Part shown: piece by piece, positions 26,544 to 35,117 of the stretch
Numbering within the stretch: the stretch's first letter is position 1
How the letters are laid out: the number at the start of each line of letters is the position of its first letter
Source: Bacteroidota bacterium
Lineage (GTDB): Bacteria > Bacteroidota > Bacteroidia > JABDFU01
Direction: 5' to 3'
NCBI GenBank assembly: GCA_016183775.1
Contig: JACPDY010000087.1
Span: 1 to 64,000, forward strand
DNA length: 64,000 bases
The notes under the pieces: model-generated
The model's input: the letters and a program-made list of their open reading frames with translations, nothing else
Told to the model about the DNA's origin: nothing
Database searches by the model: none
Translations under genes and position numbers: made by a program

Positions 26544-28154
26544 ATGTTAGGTTCGCCCTGTAAATATGTCCTGGTAGTTGTGCTTTTGTTTGGCCTTCAT
26601 TTAAAGGCACAAAAAAAAACATATGAGGGACAGGGATCTGTGACAGAAATAATAATGGCTTCCCAGGCAGAAATGGTTGGACATTTCGATATGTTTTTTA
26701 ATTCCAAGGTTAACCAGGATGAAGTTGATAAAAAGATGTATTGGTATAAAATTGTTTTTGCCAAAGAATGTACATTCGACTTTACCCTTTTCCCACTTTA
26801 TGAAAGCGACCGCTATTCCTTTATTGCATTTAAAGTAGAAAACGATTTGAATTTTTGCGATGCAAAAGCAAAGCAAAGTATAACCGCTATAAACGACATA
26901 CGGATAGTGAGAAAATATGCTGATAATGAACAGTCCGAATCGTTTCGTGCCAATGTTGTTGTCACTAAAAAAGTTCCTGTTAAAGCAGGAGAAGCAGTTT
27001 ATATTGTAATTAAAAACTTGTGGGGTAAAGATCTCGGGCATATCCTGGGATTAAACACTTGCGATTATTCGTATGTATTAGAAACGGAAAAGTTAAAATA
27101 CAAGTCAGATACAGTGGTCCAACAGCAATCAGTTTATAATGAACTTAGTGAAGAAGAGGCATTAGCCTCAATCGGTAAAAAATTATGCCCTCCCGATAGA
27201 ATACCTATAAAGCTGGGAACCATTAGTTTTAATAAAAAGATAAGTGTATCAAACCAGCCTTATGCCAATGGAGAGTCGAAAAATAATTCACAAAAAAAAA
27301 TAATACCAACAGACTTTGTTCCTTCGTCTGCAGTGAACAATAAGGTAAAAGCCAAAACAGATACCAGCACAAGTAGAGTTGAAATAAAAACACAACCGGG
27401 AAGCAATTCTCTCAGACAAAATAATCAGGTAAAAGATAAGAGTTTAGTTGCGGCCGATATTTTTAAAACCAAGCCTGCAGATGCACAACGCGTTCCGGTA
27501 AGATGTTTAATTACAGATGCAGTAAAAGGATTAAGTGTGGATAATGCGCCTGTTATTATTGATGAACTTTTGGGAAAGTCCGTTGAAGTAAAAAAAATAA
27601 AACCAGGCGAGTACGAATTTGCCATTGAAAAGGAGAAAACGTATAAAGTGGAGTGTAACGCAATCGGATATAAATATTTCGATCACAGCATTAACGTATA
27701 TAAAGTTTTAAAGGGCGAGGGAAACGAATTGGAGTTGAAACTAGATCCCCTGAAGCAGGGGGAAAATTTTATTTTGCGAAATATTTATTTTCACCCCAAT
27801 ACTCCCGTAATTAAAAATGAATCCAACAAAGAATTGGAGAAGTTATATGTGTTCATGAGAAACAATCCCAACGCGATCATTTCCATTGAAGGACACACCA
27901 ACAGTAACCGGCGTATCGGAAGAGAATCGAGGAGAGAACAGATTGGTGGCAAATGGGCTTTTCATGGGTCTGCAAAAAAACTGTCCCGGTTCAGGGCTGA
28001 TGAAGTGAGGGCCTACCTTACTAGGAAGACAATTGAGCCCGAACGGATCAAAACAAAAGGATGGGGAGGTGACCGTGAACTGTATCCGGGTGCAAACACG
28101 CTGCAAGAGAGCTCAAAAAATATGAGAGTAGAAGTGGTCATTCTTAAAACATAA
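26544..28154 (+). CDS. OmpA-family outer-membrane-associated protein
   Basis: This 536-residue protein has a signal peptide (VLVVVLLFGLHLKAQ), an N-terminal beta-rich domain of about 190 residues, a low-complexity lysine/serine/asparagine linker (about 230-310), a carboxypeptidase-regulatory-like stretch (VDNAPVIIDELLG), and a C-terminal OmpA-like peptidoglycan-binding domain with ISIEGHTNS and FRADEVRAYL. It likely tethers an outer-membrane or periplasmic structure to the cell wall. It lies just upstream of the chaperone/subunit/usher-like genes and may contribute to that structure, though a separate role is equally possible. Confidence 0.82.
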   Translation: MLGSPCKYVLVVVLLFGLHLKAQKKTYEGQGSVTEIIMASQAEMVGHFDMFFNSKVNQDEVDKKMYWYKIVFAKECTFDFTLFPLYESDRYSFIAFKVENDLNFCDAKAKQSITAINDIRIVRKYADNEQSESFRANVVVTKKVPVKAGEAVYIVIKNLWGKDLGHILGLNTCDYSYVLETEKLKYKSDTVVQQQSVYNELSEEEALASIGKKLCPPDRIPIKLGTISFNKKISVSNQPYANGESKNNSQKKIIPTDFVPSSAVNNKVKAKTDTSTSRVEIKTQPGSNSLRQNNQVKDKSLVAADIFKTKPADAQRVPVRCLITDAVKGLSVDNAPVIIDELLGKSVEVKKIKPGEYEFAIEKEKTYKVECNAIGYKYFDHSINVYKVLKGEGNELELKLDPLKQGENFILRNIYFHPNTPVIKNESNKELEKLYVFMRNNPNAIISIEGHTNSNRRIGRESRREQIGGKWAFHGSAKKLSRFRADEVRAYLTRKTIEPERIKTKGWGGDRELYPGANTLQESSKNMRVEVVILKT

Positions 28155-28179
28155 AGGCATGGTTTTTGTAAAACAATTG

Positions 28180-28187
28180 TATCTTTG
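28180..28187 (+). promoter_or_regulatory. Candidate -7 element upstream of chaperone-like gene
   Basis: TATCTTTG matches TAnnTTTG fully. The nearest TTTG is only 11 bases upstream, so the -33 box is not where expected. The chaperone-like gene starts 131 bases downstream. Confidence 0.4.
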
Positions 28188-28317
28188 AAAAATAAATTGA
28201 TTATGCGTCTTTCATTTTATGAACGCAAATTTACTTCTAACCTGTCCTACGGAGCGTAGTATGAATAAGTAAGCATATTGTTTTGCAAGAGATTATTAAC
28301 GTATAAATTATATACAA

Positions 28318-29265
28318 ATGAAGATGAAACAAATAAAAATTATTTTTGCGCTGCTTAGCCTGAGTCCGGTTTTTGATTTAGTAGCACAGGACGCAAACAA
28401 ACCAAAACCCAATGCCGTAACGGTTCAGGATACTTCGAAGGCAAAATCAGGCGCTGCGATAACATCACCTGAGCAGCCATTTCATTTGGCAGATACCGGT
28501 ATAACTGATTTGGGAGTGGCTGTATCTCCTTCTAATGTGCGTTTTAGAACTAAACCAGGTTCATCTGAAACCAAGTACATTACCGTAACAAATGATACGC
28601 ACAAATCAGAAAAATTTAAAATAAGTTTCGCTGATTATAATATGAATAATCAGGGAGCTGTTGCTCAATTACCTATAGGACAGAATCATGAATATGGAGT
28701 TAGTAAATGGATGAGTATTACTCCTTCATTCGTAGAGCTTAAAGCAGGCGAAAAGAAAAAAATTGCAGTTACATTGTCTATACCCGATGACCCAACCGCT
28801 TACAGGGCAGGTTGGGGACTAATTATGGTTGATCAAACAAAAGAAAGAGAATCATTAGCTCCTCCAAAAGATCAAAAGGATAATATTGTGATGGGTGTTA
28901 TTCCTGTGTTTGGCTTCGGAATATTTGTCTTTCAAAATCCTCCGAATGTTAAAATAAATAAAGTGGAAATTCTTAAATTCAATTACGCATATGATGATAA
29001 AAATAGATATGTAAATATTACAGTTAAAAATGTTGGCGATGGATTGGCCTTTTGTAAAGCTTACATTGAAATTAGTAATTTGAATAATGGTTTTAAAGAT
29101 AAACTTATGTTAAGGCAATTAACTATTTTTCCCGGAATGGAAAGAAATATTGACTATACATTGCCGGGGGCTTTGCCTAAAGGGAAATATGTAGCAACAG
29201 CTGTAATGGATTTTGGAAGTGACTCTGAGGTTGAAGCTGCTGAATTGGAATTCACAATAAATTAA
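28318..29265 (+). CDS. Periplasmic Ig-like chaperone-type protein (PapD/COG1470-like)
   Basis: This 315-residue protein has a signal peptide (FALLSLSPVFDLVAQ) and a short linker. It then has a first beta-sandwich domain (VSPSNVRFRTKPGSS, YITVTNDT, WMSITPSFVELKAGEKKKI, VTLSIPDD) and a second one (PPNVKINKVEILKFN, YVNITVKNVGDG, PKGKYVATAVMD). The first domain reads like the N-terminal domain of periplasmic pilus chaperones. A transmembrane anchor is absent, in contrast to DUF916/WxL proteins. Two small secreted proteins and an usher-like outer-membrane protein follow, so I infer a chaperone for those subunits. Homology to PapD is by pattern, not proved. Confidence 0.65.
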   Translation: MKMKQIKIIFALLSLSPVFDLVAQDANKPKPNAVTVQDTSKAKSGAAITSPEQPFHLADTGITDLGVAVSPSNVRFRTKPGSSETKYITVTNDTHKSEKFKISFADYNMNNQGAVAQLPIGQNHEYGVSKWMSITPSFVELKAGEKKKIAVTLSIPDDPTAYRAGWGLIMVDQTKERESLAPPKDQKDNIVMGVIPVFGFGIFVFQNPPNVKINKVEILKFNYAYDDKNRYVNITVKNVGDGLAFCKAYIEISNLNNGFKDKLMLRQLTIFPGMERNIDYTLPGALPKGKYVATAVMDFGSDSEVEAAELEFTIN

Positions 29266-29733
29266 TATTGCCCGCTTTATTCTTCTGTGATTTTTTTATT
29301 ACTCTCAGAATAGTTTTTCATAACTATTATTAAACTAATTTGGATAGATATTTATCCAAATGACATCTATCCAAATTAGTAATATTAACTAGGTGTTTAT
29401 ACGTAAAAATTATTTATAATCTCTTTTTTTGTGGAGTTGTTTTTGATAATATTATTAAAAAAAATACTTTTTCAATATTTTGTTATCTGTTTGATCTTCA
29501 ATATTAACTGTTGATTGAGCGCTTCGATAATTTCTTTATTTTAAAATATGTAACCTTTTATCTAACGATTTCGTAGAACTCAAAAGTTAGTTACTATAAA
29601 CATGTTGATCTTTAAAATTACATATCGAAATGATAGCTCATAAAGTGAAGATTTTATTTCACCGTCCAATCTTTTTTTTTACTTTTGACATTCTAACCTA
29701 AACGTTAATAAACAAACCAACACCCCAAACATT
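29266..29733 (+). other. 468-base leader/intergenic region before the major subunit gene
   Basis: This is very AT-rich, with no credible gene. It contains the three-armed inverted repeat at 29334-29380, T-rich stretches (about 29421-29455 and 29669-29690), and an AACATG-rich middle. No complete TTTG-N19-TAnnTTTG promoter is evident. The length suggests a regulated leader for the subunit gene. Confidence 0.6.
29334..29380 (+). repeat. Nested inverted repeats with alternative pairing
   Basis: ACTAATTTGGATAGAT (29334-29349) pairs perfectly with 29365-29380. Inside it, TTTGGATA (29339-29346) can instead pair perfectly with TATCCAAA (29353-29360). The two hairpins exclude each other. There is no T-tract after either, so a plain terminator is unlikely. 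Confidence 0.75.
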
Positions 29734-30603
29734 ATGAAAAAGATCATGAAATCATCAGCGCTTCTTATGGCAATGGCTATGGCTACTGCCTCGTTTGCGC
29801 AATTACAGGATGAACAAAACGTTACCATAACGATGGACCTTCAGCCTGTACTTCAATTAAAAATGGAAGGCCCGGACCAGCTTGAATTTACTTTTGATGA
29901 AATCAATAAGTATTATGCAGGTATTACTAAATACGGAGCAACTGTTTTGAAAGTTAGTGCTTCTGTAGGTTGGGATCTTTGGGCGGCTGGTCTGTCTCAA
30001 AATGCTACTAACCGTATGTGGGATAATCCTTTGTCGTACGCAATTGTTGGAGCAACCAACGCAACTACTTCTATTCCAGTTACTGCGTTAGAGCTTCACC
30101 AGTTTCCTGCAAACCCTTCAATCGCGGGCCTTTGTGCAACTACAACTTCTAACTTAGCTGATTACAGTGCTCCATTCGCACCTGTGACGTCTGCATCTGC
30201 ATCTTCTATGGCAGGTAATAACGTTATTTTTGCTGCGGATAATACTGCTCCTTACACGGCACCTACTACAGCAGCCGCGGCAACATCTGAAAAATATATT
30301 GCAGGTGCAAGCGGAACATATGCTGCACTTCTTCAGTGTGGTGTTGTTGGAGGTAGTTACTTGACACAAACGCTTGCTTCGAATAACTATCGTTATGTGT
30401 TGGATTATAGGATATTGCCAAACTTACCGGTGAAATTTCCTGCACACTATACTGCTACTTCTACAGGCAAAGCAACTTCGTTGACTACTGCTGAAGGTGC
30501 TTCAGGCTTACCTGCTGCAACTCAAGCTGCAACAAGCGGAGTTTATGCAGCTCCTGGTGTCTACACTATGTACGTAAAATACATTTTGATGCAGGATAAC
30601 TAA
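29734..30603 (+). CDS. Secreted subunit-like protein (probable major structural subunit)
   Basis: This 289-residue protein has a clear signal peptide ending SFA, then a mature chain rich in Ala, Thr, Ser, Gly and Tyr. The motif LEFTFDEINKYYAGIT...GATVLKV near residues 50-75 and the C-terminal pattern LDYRILP...PGVYTMYVKYIL recur in the next gene. It follows a long leader and is closed by a strong terminator, typical of an abundant product. There are few cysteines (two, around residues 132 and 208). I infer a fibre or surface-layer subunit exported with the chaperone-like protein. No named family was recognised with confidence. Confidence 0.65.
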   Translation: MKKIMKSSALLMAMAMATASFAQLQDEQNVTITMDLQPVLQLKMEGPDQLEFTFDEINKYYAGITKYGATVLKVSASVGWDLWAAGLSQNATNRMWDNPLSYAIVGATNATTSIPVTALELHQFPANPSIAGLCATTTSNLADYSAPFAPVTSASASSMAGNNVIFAADNTAPYTAPTTAAAATSEKYIAGASGTYAALLQCGVVGGSYLTQTLASNNYRYVLDYRILPNLPVKFPAHYTATSTGKATSLTTAEGASGLPAATQAATSGVYAAPGVYTMYVKYILMQDN

Positions 30604-30613
30604 AATTTATTCC

Positions 30614-30660
30614 AATAATAAAAAGGGGCTATTTTTAATGAATAGCCCCTTTTTATTATT
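30614..30660 (+). terminator. Strong bidirectional-type intrinsic terminator
   Basis: A perfect 20-base inverted repeat (30614-30633 against 30641-30660) with a 7-base loop, a GGGGC/GCCCC core and A/T flanks, followed by TTTTT. It lies 11 bases after the major-subunit stop codon, so it should cut transcription before the minor-subunit and usher-like genes. Confidence 0.92.
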
Positions 30661-30717
30661 TTTTTGTCTGTCCTTCCTTATTATAATCACTTTAAAAATA
30701 CATATATTTACTGAACT

Positions 30718-31410
30718 ATGTATACATGTACGAAGGAGGTTTACATTTTTCAGGCTCAACGACTATTTTTGATTGCTATTTTTGCATTTTTCTCCTTTAA
30801 TAATTTGGTTTCTCAACCAACTTGTACGGCCGCTCTCCCAACTCCTGCCCCTGGGAATTGCAATTCCACTTTGGCAGCTTTAAACCCTTCGCTTTACATA
30901 ATGACAACTACAGCCAATATTGATTTTACATTCGATAATATGGCAAAGTATTTAGGCGGTATAACTCAAAATGGCGCAACGGTGTTAAAGCTGGTTGTCA
31001 ACACCAACCCAGCAGGTGTAGCCGTTTGCAGATGGAATATGGAAATACACATTGAGACGTTTGGTGGCACGCCTGCTACTGAATGGGAACTGCTCACACC
31101 TTATGGTTTTGATGTCCTGCCTCATGCACCACTTAATCTTCTTCAAATTCGTACAAGGAATGAATGTAATACACCCGTTTTTTCGACTTTTCAAAGTATT
31201 GCAGATAATAGCCTTTCCAGCATTCCGATTATTAATCTTACTGGTGCAACAAATGCCGGATGTGTGCCTAATGTGAATGCTCCGGGAAGTTTTCTGACGA
31301 ATTACAGTCAATATCATTTTACTATGGATTACAGAGTTTTGCCGCCTACTACATTACAACCAGGTATATATCAGGTACTCGTTCATTATTGTTTGTTCGA
31401 ACAAAACTAA
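30718..31410 (+). CDS. Secreted subunit-like protein, paralogue of the 29734 product (minor/tip candidate)
   Basis: This 230-residue protein has a hydrophobic signal segment (LFLIAIFAFFSFNNLVSQ). The mature part has IDFTFDNMAKYLGGITQNGATVLKL, quoted here in shortened form as TFDNMAKYLGGIT, matching TFDEINKYYAGIT of the upstream protein. Its end, MDYRVLP...PGIYQVLVHYCLFEQN, matches the end of the other subunit. It has several cysteines (CTAALPTPAPGNC near the N-terminus, CRW, NEC, GCV, YC), unlike its partner. I infer a minor or tip subunit. It is followed six bases later by the usher-like gene, so these two are one unit. Confidence 0.62.
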   Translation: MYTCTKEVYIFQAQRLFLIAIFAFFSFNNLVSQPTCTAALPTPAPGNCNSTLAALNPSLYIMTTTANIDFTFDNMAKYLGGITQNGATVLKLVVNTNPAGVAVCRWNMEIHIETFGGTPATEWELLTPYGFDVLPHAPLNLLQIRTRNECNTPVFSTFQSIADNSLSSIPIINLTGATNAGCVPNVNAPGSFLTNYSQYHFTMDYRVLPPTTLQPGIYQVLVHYCLFEQN

Positions 31411-31416
31411 TATATA

Positions 31417-34400
31417 TTGAAAAAGAGCAGTAAATACAATGTTCTGTTTACGTTTTTATGTCGGGGCTTTGCATTGTGTTTAATGCTGTTTCCTGTTTCT
31501 TCGTTTTCTCAAGTTGATTCCGCAAAAGTAAAGTCAGATACTGCTTCGCAGGCTTCTCCTTTAAAAAAGGGTTTTGAAAAAAAAATAACCGCTAGTTTCG
31601 ATACTTTGCCATGCGTGTTAAAGGAGGGAGATATTATATCAAAAGTATTGCAGGTACGGAACAATTCAGGGAAATCATTCGCTTTTACCATTCAGGTGGA
31701 TCACCCACCCGGATGGAGATCGTTCAACACCCGTAATCGCTTATATGAAGTTAATAATGGTGACACGATATTTGTACCGGTTCGGGTAATTCCGAACGGA
31801 AAAATAATTGGAAATACAAAATACAGGATCAATGCTTATGTTTTAGAAAAGGATAGTACACCTGTTGCAACTGATCATTTTTATGTAATCAGAAATAAAC
31901 TTAGTAACTGGGAAATCAGTGTAAGTCCCGGCGAAAAAATATATTTTTTAAATAGGGAAAACACAACAAAGTTTAAAGTTAGTATCAGTAATAATGGAAA
32001 TGAAGACCAGGAGGTTGTACTTGGATTTGAGAATCCAAGAAAAAGTGTGATCATTTCAGATTCCACCAACCGGCGAATTAAAAACGAATTAAAAAATCTT
32101 AAACTTAAACCCGGCAATGATACTACCTTTCAATACAATGCAACATATACTGATGGAATAAAGAATCAAAAAAGAGTGGATACAGAAAGTTACAATATGC
32201 AATCGAGTTCTGAAACGCATACTTCGTCAATTTATGTAAATGCCAGTGAGCCTCTGTTAAGTGGTGGTGGATTAAAAAGGGCCAAGAAGGTTTCATTTAT
32301 TAAACTTGGTAATCAAATTGAGGCTAGTCGCTATGGTTATTCAGCATTTCCGCTTATAATGGATGCTAATATGTATAATATTATTGGTGGACAGCCAATT
32401 CTGGGTATTAATTTGAGAGGGTCAACAAACATTGGAACGGATGGAATCGTGAATTATTATTCCCAGTATTTTTTCTCAAATTCATATTATACAAATGATT
32501 ATTTCATGAATAGCTTTAACTACATAGGATATTTTGATAGTAAGTATTCAGTTGAGATTGGTGATATAGGGGGGGCCATAGGCGGTTATGGTTCTGCCGG
32601 TAAAGGTCTGAGTGCAGGGTATCAATTCCATCCTGAACATAAAGTTGCTGCATTCTATACCAGATCAAGACTTTTTAGCAACGCTGATAGAGAAGGATTT
32701 GGAGCAGCTTACAAGTATACCCCTTCCTTTGGTGTATTTAATGTTTCGTATACAAGAACTTCATATAACCCCAATAGTTTAACTACAGATTATTTTGGTG
32801 GAAACGCATCTGTACCCATTAAAGGTGGACATTCCGTTAGCCTTGGTGGTTTTTTGGCCAATAATAATTCTACTCAGCTGTTGAATTCATATAAACGAAC
32901 AGGCTACCAGCTGTTTGGAGGATACTCCGGGGTTTTCTTTAAAGATGCCCGATTACACACCGGTTTGAACGGGTCATACGTCTCCAGATATTTCGAGCCC
33001 AATAATAGTGGCAGTATGATCAACGGTGGTTTGACAAATTATTTTTACTTAAATAAAAAAACTGCCCTCATGCTTTCAAATCTGTATAGTCAGATAGATT
33101 ATAAGCCGGTGCAGTTTTCTAATTATTCGTATTTTTCACAATCATTTTTGAATAACCTTTCTACTTCTTTTAAAACGGATAAGGTGTCTATCTCTCCCGG
33201 ATTATTTTATAATGTAAATTACTATGAGCGATCTAATAAATCTCATCTTTATCATTCAAGGGGTATAAGCATTGGTACAGGAACATATGAATATGAAACA
33301 AATAAATTACTTAGTGCCTCTGTCATGGCGGGGTATAACAGAGAAATTGGGATTCAGCCGGTGCGTGATTATTTTTTCCTGCAGTTTTTTTCAATGTACA
33401 GGTACAAAGTTTACAGTGCCAGTCTCCGGTACTCATATGGCAATATAGCCGCTTCTGCGGAACATACAAATGCCCCTCCTCAGGTTATTGCCCTTATGTT
33501 TAATCATCAGTATCAATTTAATGATCCACATTTGATTTTACAAAATTATTTTAGTTATTCATATTACACCGCTTTTCAACGGCAGTCACTTTCTTATACC
33601 CCTGAATTATATTATTATACGAATACGGGTTGGCGATTGAAGTTATCTCCGGGAGTTTATTGGAGCAGATCTAAGTCCTCGGCTGAAGGTATAGTAAACG
33701 GACCTGTTTCTTATGCATACTTTGGCACGCCCACACCTACCACAAGTACAACTGTTAATATAATGGTTGGTGTTAGAAAGGAATTTGGTATTCCGAACCC
33801 GTTTTCTAAAAAGAGATTTTATTCACTCGACTTTGTTGCTTTTGTTGACGTTAATGGGAATAACAAGAGGGATCAGGGAGAATATTTGCTCGAGAATATT
33901 GTGTTACGACTTGGCGAGTTGGAAGTATTGACAAATGAAAGGGGCAGAGCAAGCATCAAAAATATTGCAATGAATAAATATAATTATTCTGCGTTTTCTT
34001 TGGTTGATATTGAAGGCTTTTTCCCCAATATTGAAGATGAACTGAATGTTTTCAAAACCAGAACCGGTGATAGCGCAGTTTGCGTCCCATTCGTGAAAGG
34101 AATAAAAATATACGGTAAATTAGTTTTAGATAGAGAAAAAGTGGCAGAAAACACAGAGCTGCCTGTAGACCTTGGAGGGATTACTATTAGCGCTGTAAAT
34201 GGTAAGACCATAAAAACCCTAACGGAAGCTGACGGTTCTTTTCAATTCTATGTTCCATACGGACGTTATAAACTTAACATGGATGAGCGCATTTTGGGCG
34301 ATCGTTTTCATCTGCTCGAAAATAATATTGAGCTAAGTTTGGATAGGAAAACAGAAAGCATGTTTATTACTTTTTATATTGTTGAAAAGAAGCGTAGAAT

Positions 34401-35067
34401 CAATAAGAAACGGTTTGATGCCAACGGACATCGAATTGATGATGGTACCGGTTCACTTAATAATAATCGTACGCATGATGGTGTAACAACAGTTGATAGT
34501 GAAGGTGACATAAATAAAAATCCCAACGCAGGAAAAAATTTAGTTGAGGAGGCCAATGCCGCCGCGGCAAGTGTTAGTCCCCGTCCACCTTATGAGGCGA
34601 CCAAAGATGCGTTCCTGAAAGATAAGACAAGTGTTACTAATACTAATGGGGTGATCTATACGGTTCAGTTAGGTGCCTTCCAAAAGCCTTTAAATCCCAA
34701 TGTATTTAAAGGACTTAAAAATTTAATGTATGAACGCATTGATAATGAGTTTGTGCGTGTAACAGCCGGTATGATATCAAGCGAGGCCGAAGCCCAGAAC
34801 GAAAAAGATAATTTAGCAAAAGTAGGCTTCCCAACGGCATTCGTTTCTGCATACAACAATGGTAAAAATATATCATTAGAGGATGCGACTAAGATCCTTA
34901 ATGCAAATAAGCAACCTGCAAACAAACAAGCTGTGGGTGGAAAAAATGCCGTTAAAAAACCAGCTACTACACCTGCAGGAAATGGTGCGAAGTCAAATGT
35001 TCCCGCGACAAAAGGCGTAGTTAAAAAGCCAGCTACTCCTGCTGCTAAAACTACTGGTGGTAAATAA
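31417..35067 (+). CDS. Large usher-like outer-membrane protein with C-terminal SPOR domain
   Basis: This 1216-residue protein has a signal peptide (1-31). Two Ig-like N-terminal domains follow (about 45-260: VLQVRNNSGKSFAF, KFKVSISNNGNEDQ), then a long tyrosine/serine-rich region of alternating strands that looks like a beta-barrel (about 290-790). After it comes FVAFVDVNGNNKRDQGEYLL, a carboxypeptidase-regulatory/SdrB-like turn also seen after barrels in ushers (shown at the 20-residue limit), and a second such domain near 920-980. A SPOR domain (IYTVQLGAF near 1079) and a Lys/Ala/Pro-rich tail finish it. It starts with TTG. I infer an outer-membrane assembly platform for the two subunits, anchored to peptidoglycan by SPOR. 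Confidence 0.65.
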   Translation: MKKSSKYNVLFTFLCRGFALCLMLFPVSSFSQVDSAKVKSDTASQASPLKKGFEKKITASFDTLPCVLKEGDIISKVLQVRNNSGKSFAFTIQVDHPPGWRSFNTRNRLYEVNNGDTIFVPVRVIPNGKIIGNTKYRINAYVLEKDSTPVATDHFYVIRNKLSNWEISVSPGEKIYFLNRENTTKFKVSISNNGNEDQEVVLGFENPRKSVIISDSTNRRIKNELKNLKLKPGNDTTFQYNATYTDGIKNQKRVDTESYNMQSSSETHTSSIYVNASEPLLSGGGLKRAKKVSFIKLGNQIEASRYGYSAFPLIMDANMYNIIGGQPILGINLRGSTNIGTDGIVNYYSQYFFSNSYYTNDYFMNSFNYIGYFDSKYSVEIGDIGGAIGGYGSAGKGLSAGYQFHPEHKVAAFYTRSRLFSNADREGFGAAYKYTPSFGVFNVSYTRTSYNPNSLTTDYFGGNASVPIKGGHSVSLGGFLANNNSTQLLNSYKRTGYQLFGGYSGVFFKDARLHTGLNGSYVSRYFEPNNSGSMINGGLTNYFYLNKKTALMLSNLYSQIDYKPVQFSNYSYFSQSFLNNLSTSFKTDKVSISPGLFYNVNYYERSNKSHLYHSRGISIGTGTYEYETNKLLSASVMAGYNREIGIQPVRDYFFLQFFSMYRYKVYSASLRYSYGNIAASAEHTNAPPQVIALMFNHQYQFNDPHLILQNYFSYSYYTAFQRQSLSYTPELYYYTNTGWRLKLSPGVYWSRSKSSAEGIVNGPVSYAYFGTPTPTTSTTVNIMVGVRKEFGIPNPFSKKRFYSLDFVAFVDVNGNNKRDQGEYLLENIVLRLGELEVLTNERGRASIKNIAMNKYNYSAFSLVDIEGFFPNIEDELNVFKTRTGDSAVCVPFVKGIKIYGKLVLDREKVAENTELPVDLGGITISAVNGKTIKTLTEADGSFQFYVPYGRYKLNMDERILGDRFHLLENNIELSLDRKTESMFITFYIVEKKRRINKKRFDANGHRIDDGTGSLNNNRTHDGVTTVDSEGDINKNPNAGKNLVEEANAAAASVSPRPPYEATKDAFLKDKTSVTNTNGVIYTVQLGAFQKPLNPNVFKGLKNLMYERIDNEFVRVTAGMISSEAEAQNEKDNLAKVGFPTAFVSAYNNGKNISLEDATKILNANKQPANKQAVGGKNAVKKPATTPAGNGAKSNVPATKGVVKKPATPAAKTTGGK

Positions 35068-35117
35068 TAAACATTCGCTTTTGTAAAACATTTTTCTTTA
35101 TTTTCAGATCAATTTGT

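Noticed and set aside
28200-28260. Short frame of 18 codons beginning at the ATG near 28204
   Set aside because: Too short and without any feature to support a leader peptide. It could be chance.
29381-29733. Small gene in the AT-rich leader
   Set aside because: No frame of credible length with a start codon or protein-like composition was found.
30731-30739. Shine-Dalgarno-like GAAGGAGG near the start of the second subunit gene
   Set aside because: No ATG, GTG or TTG lies at a suitable distance after it, and it is inside the codons of the proposed ATG 30718 frame.
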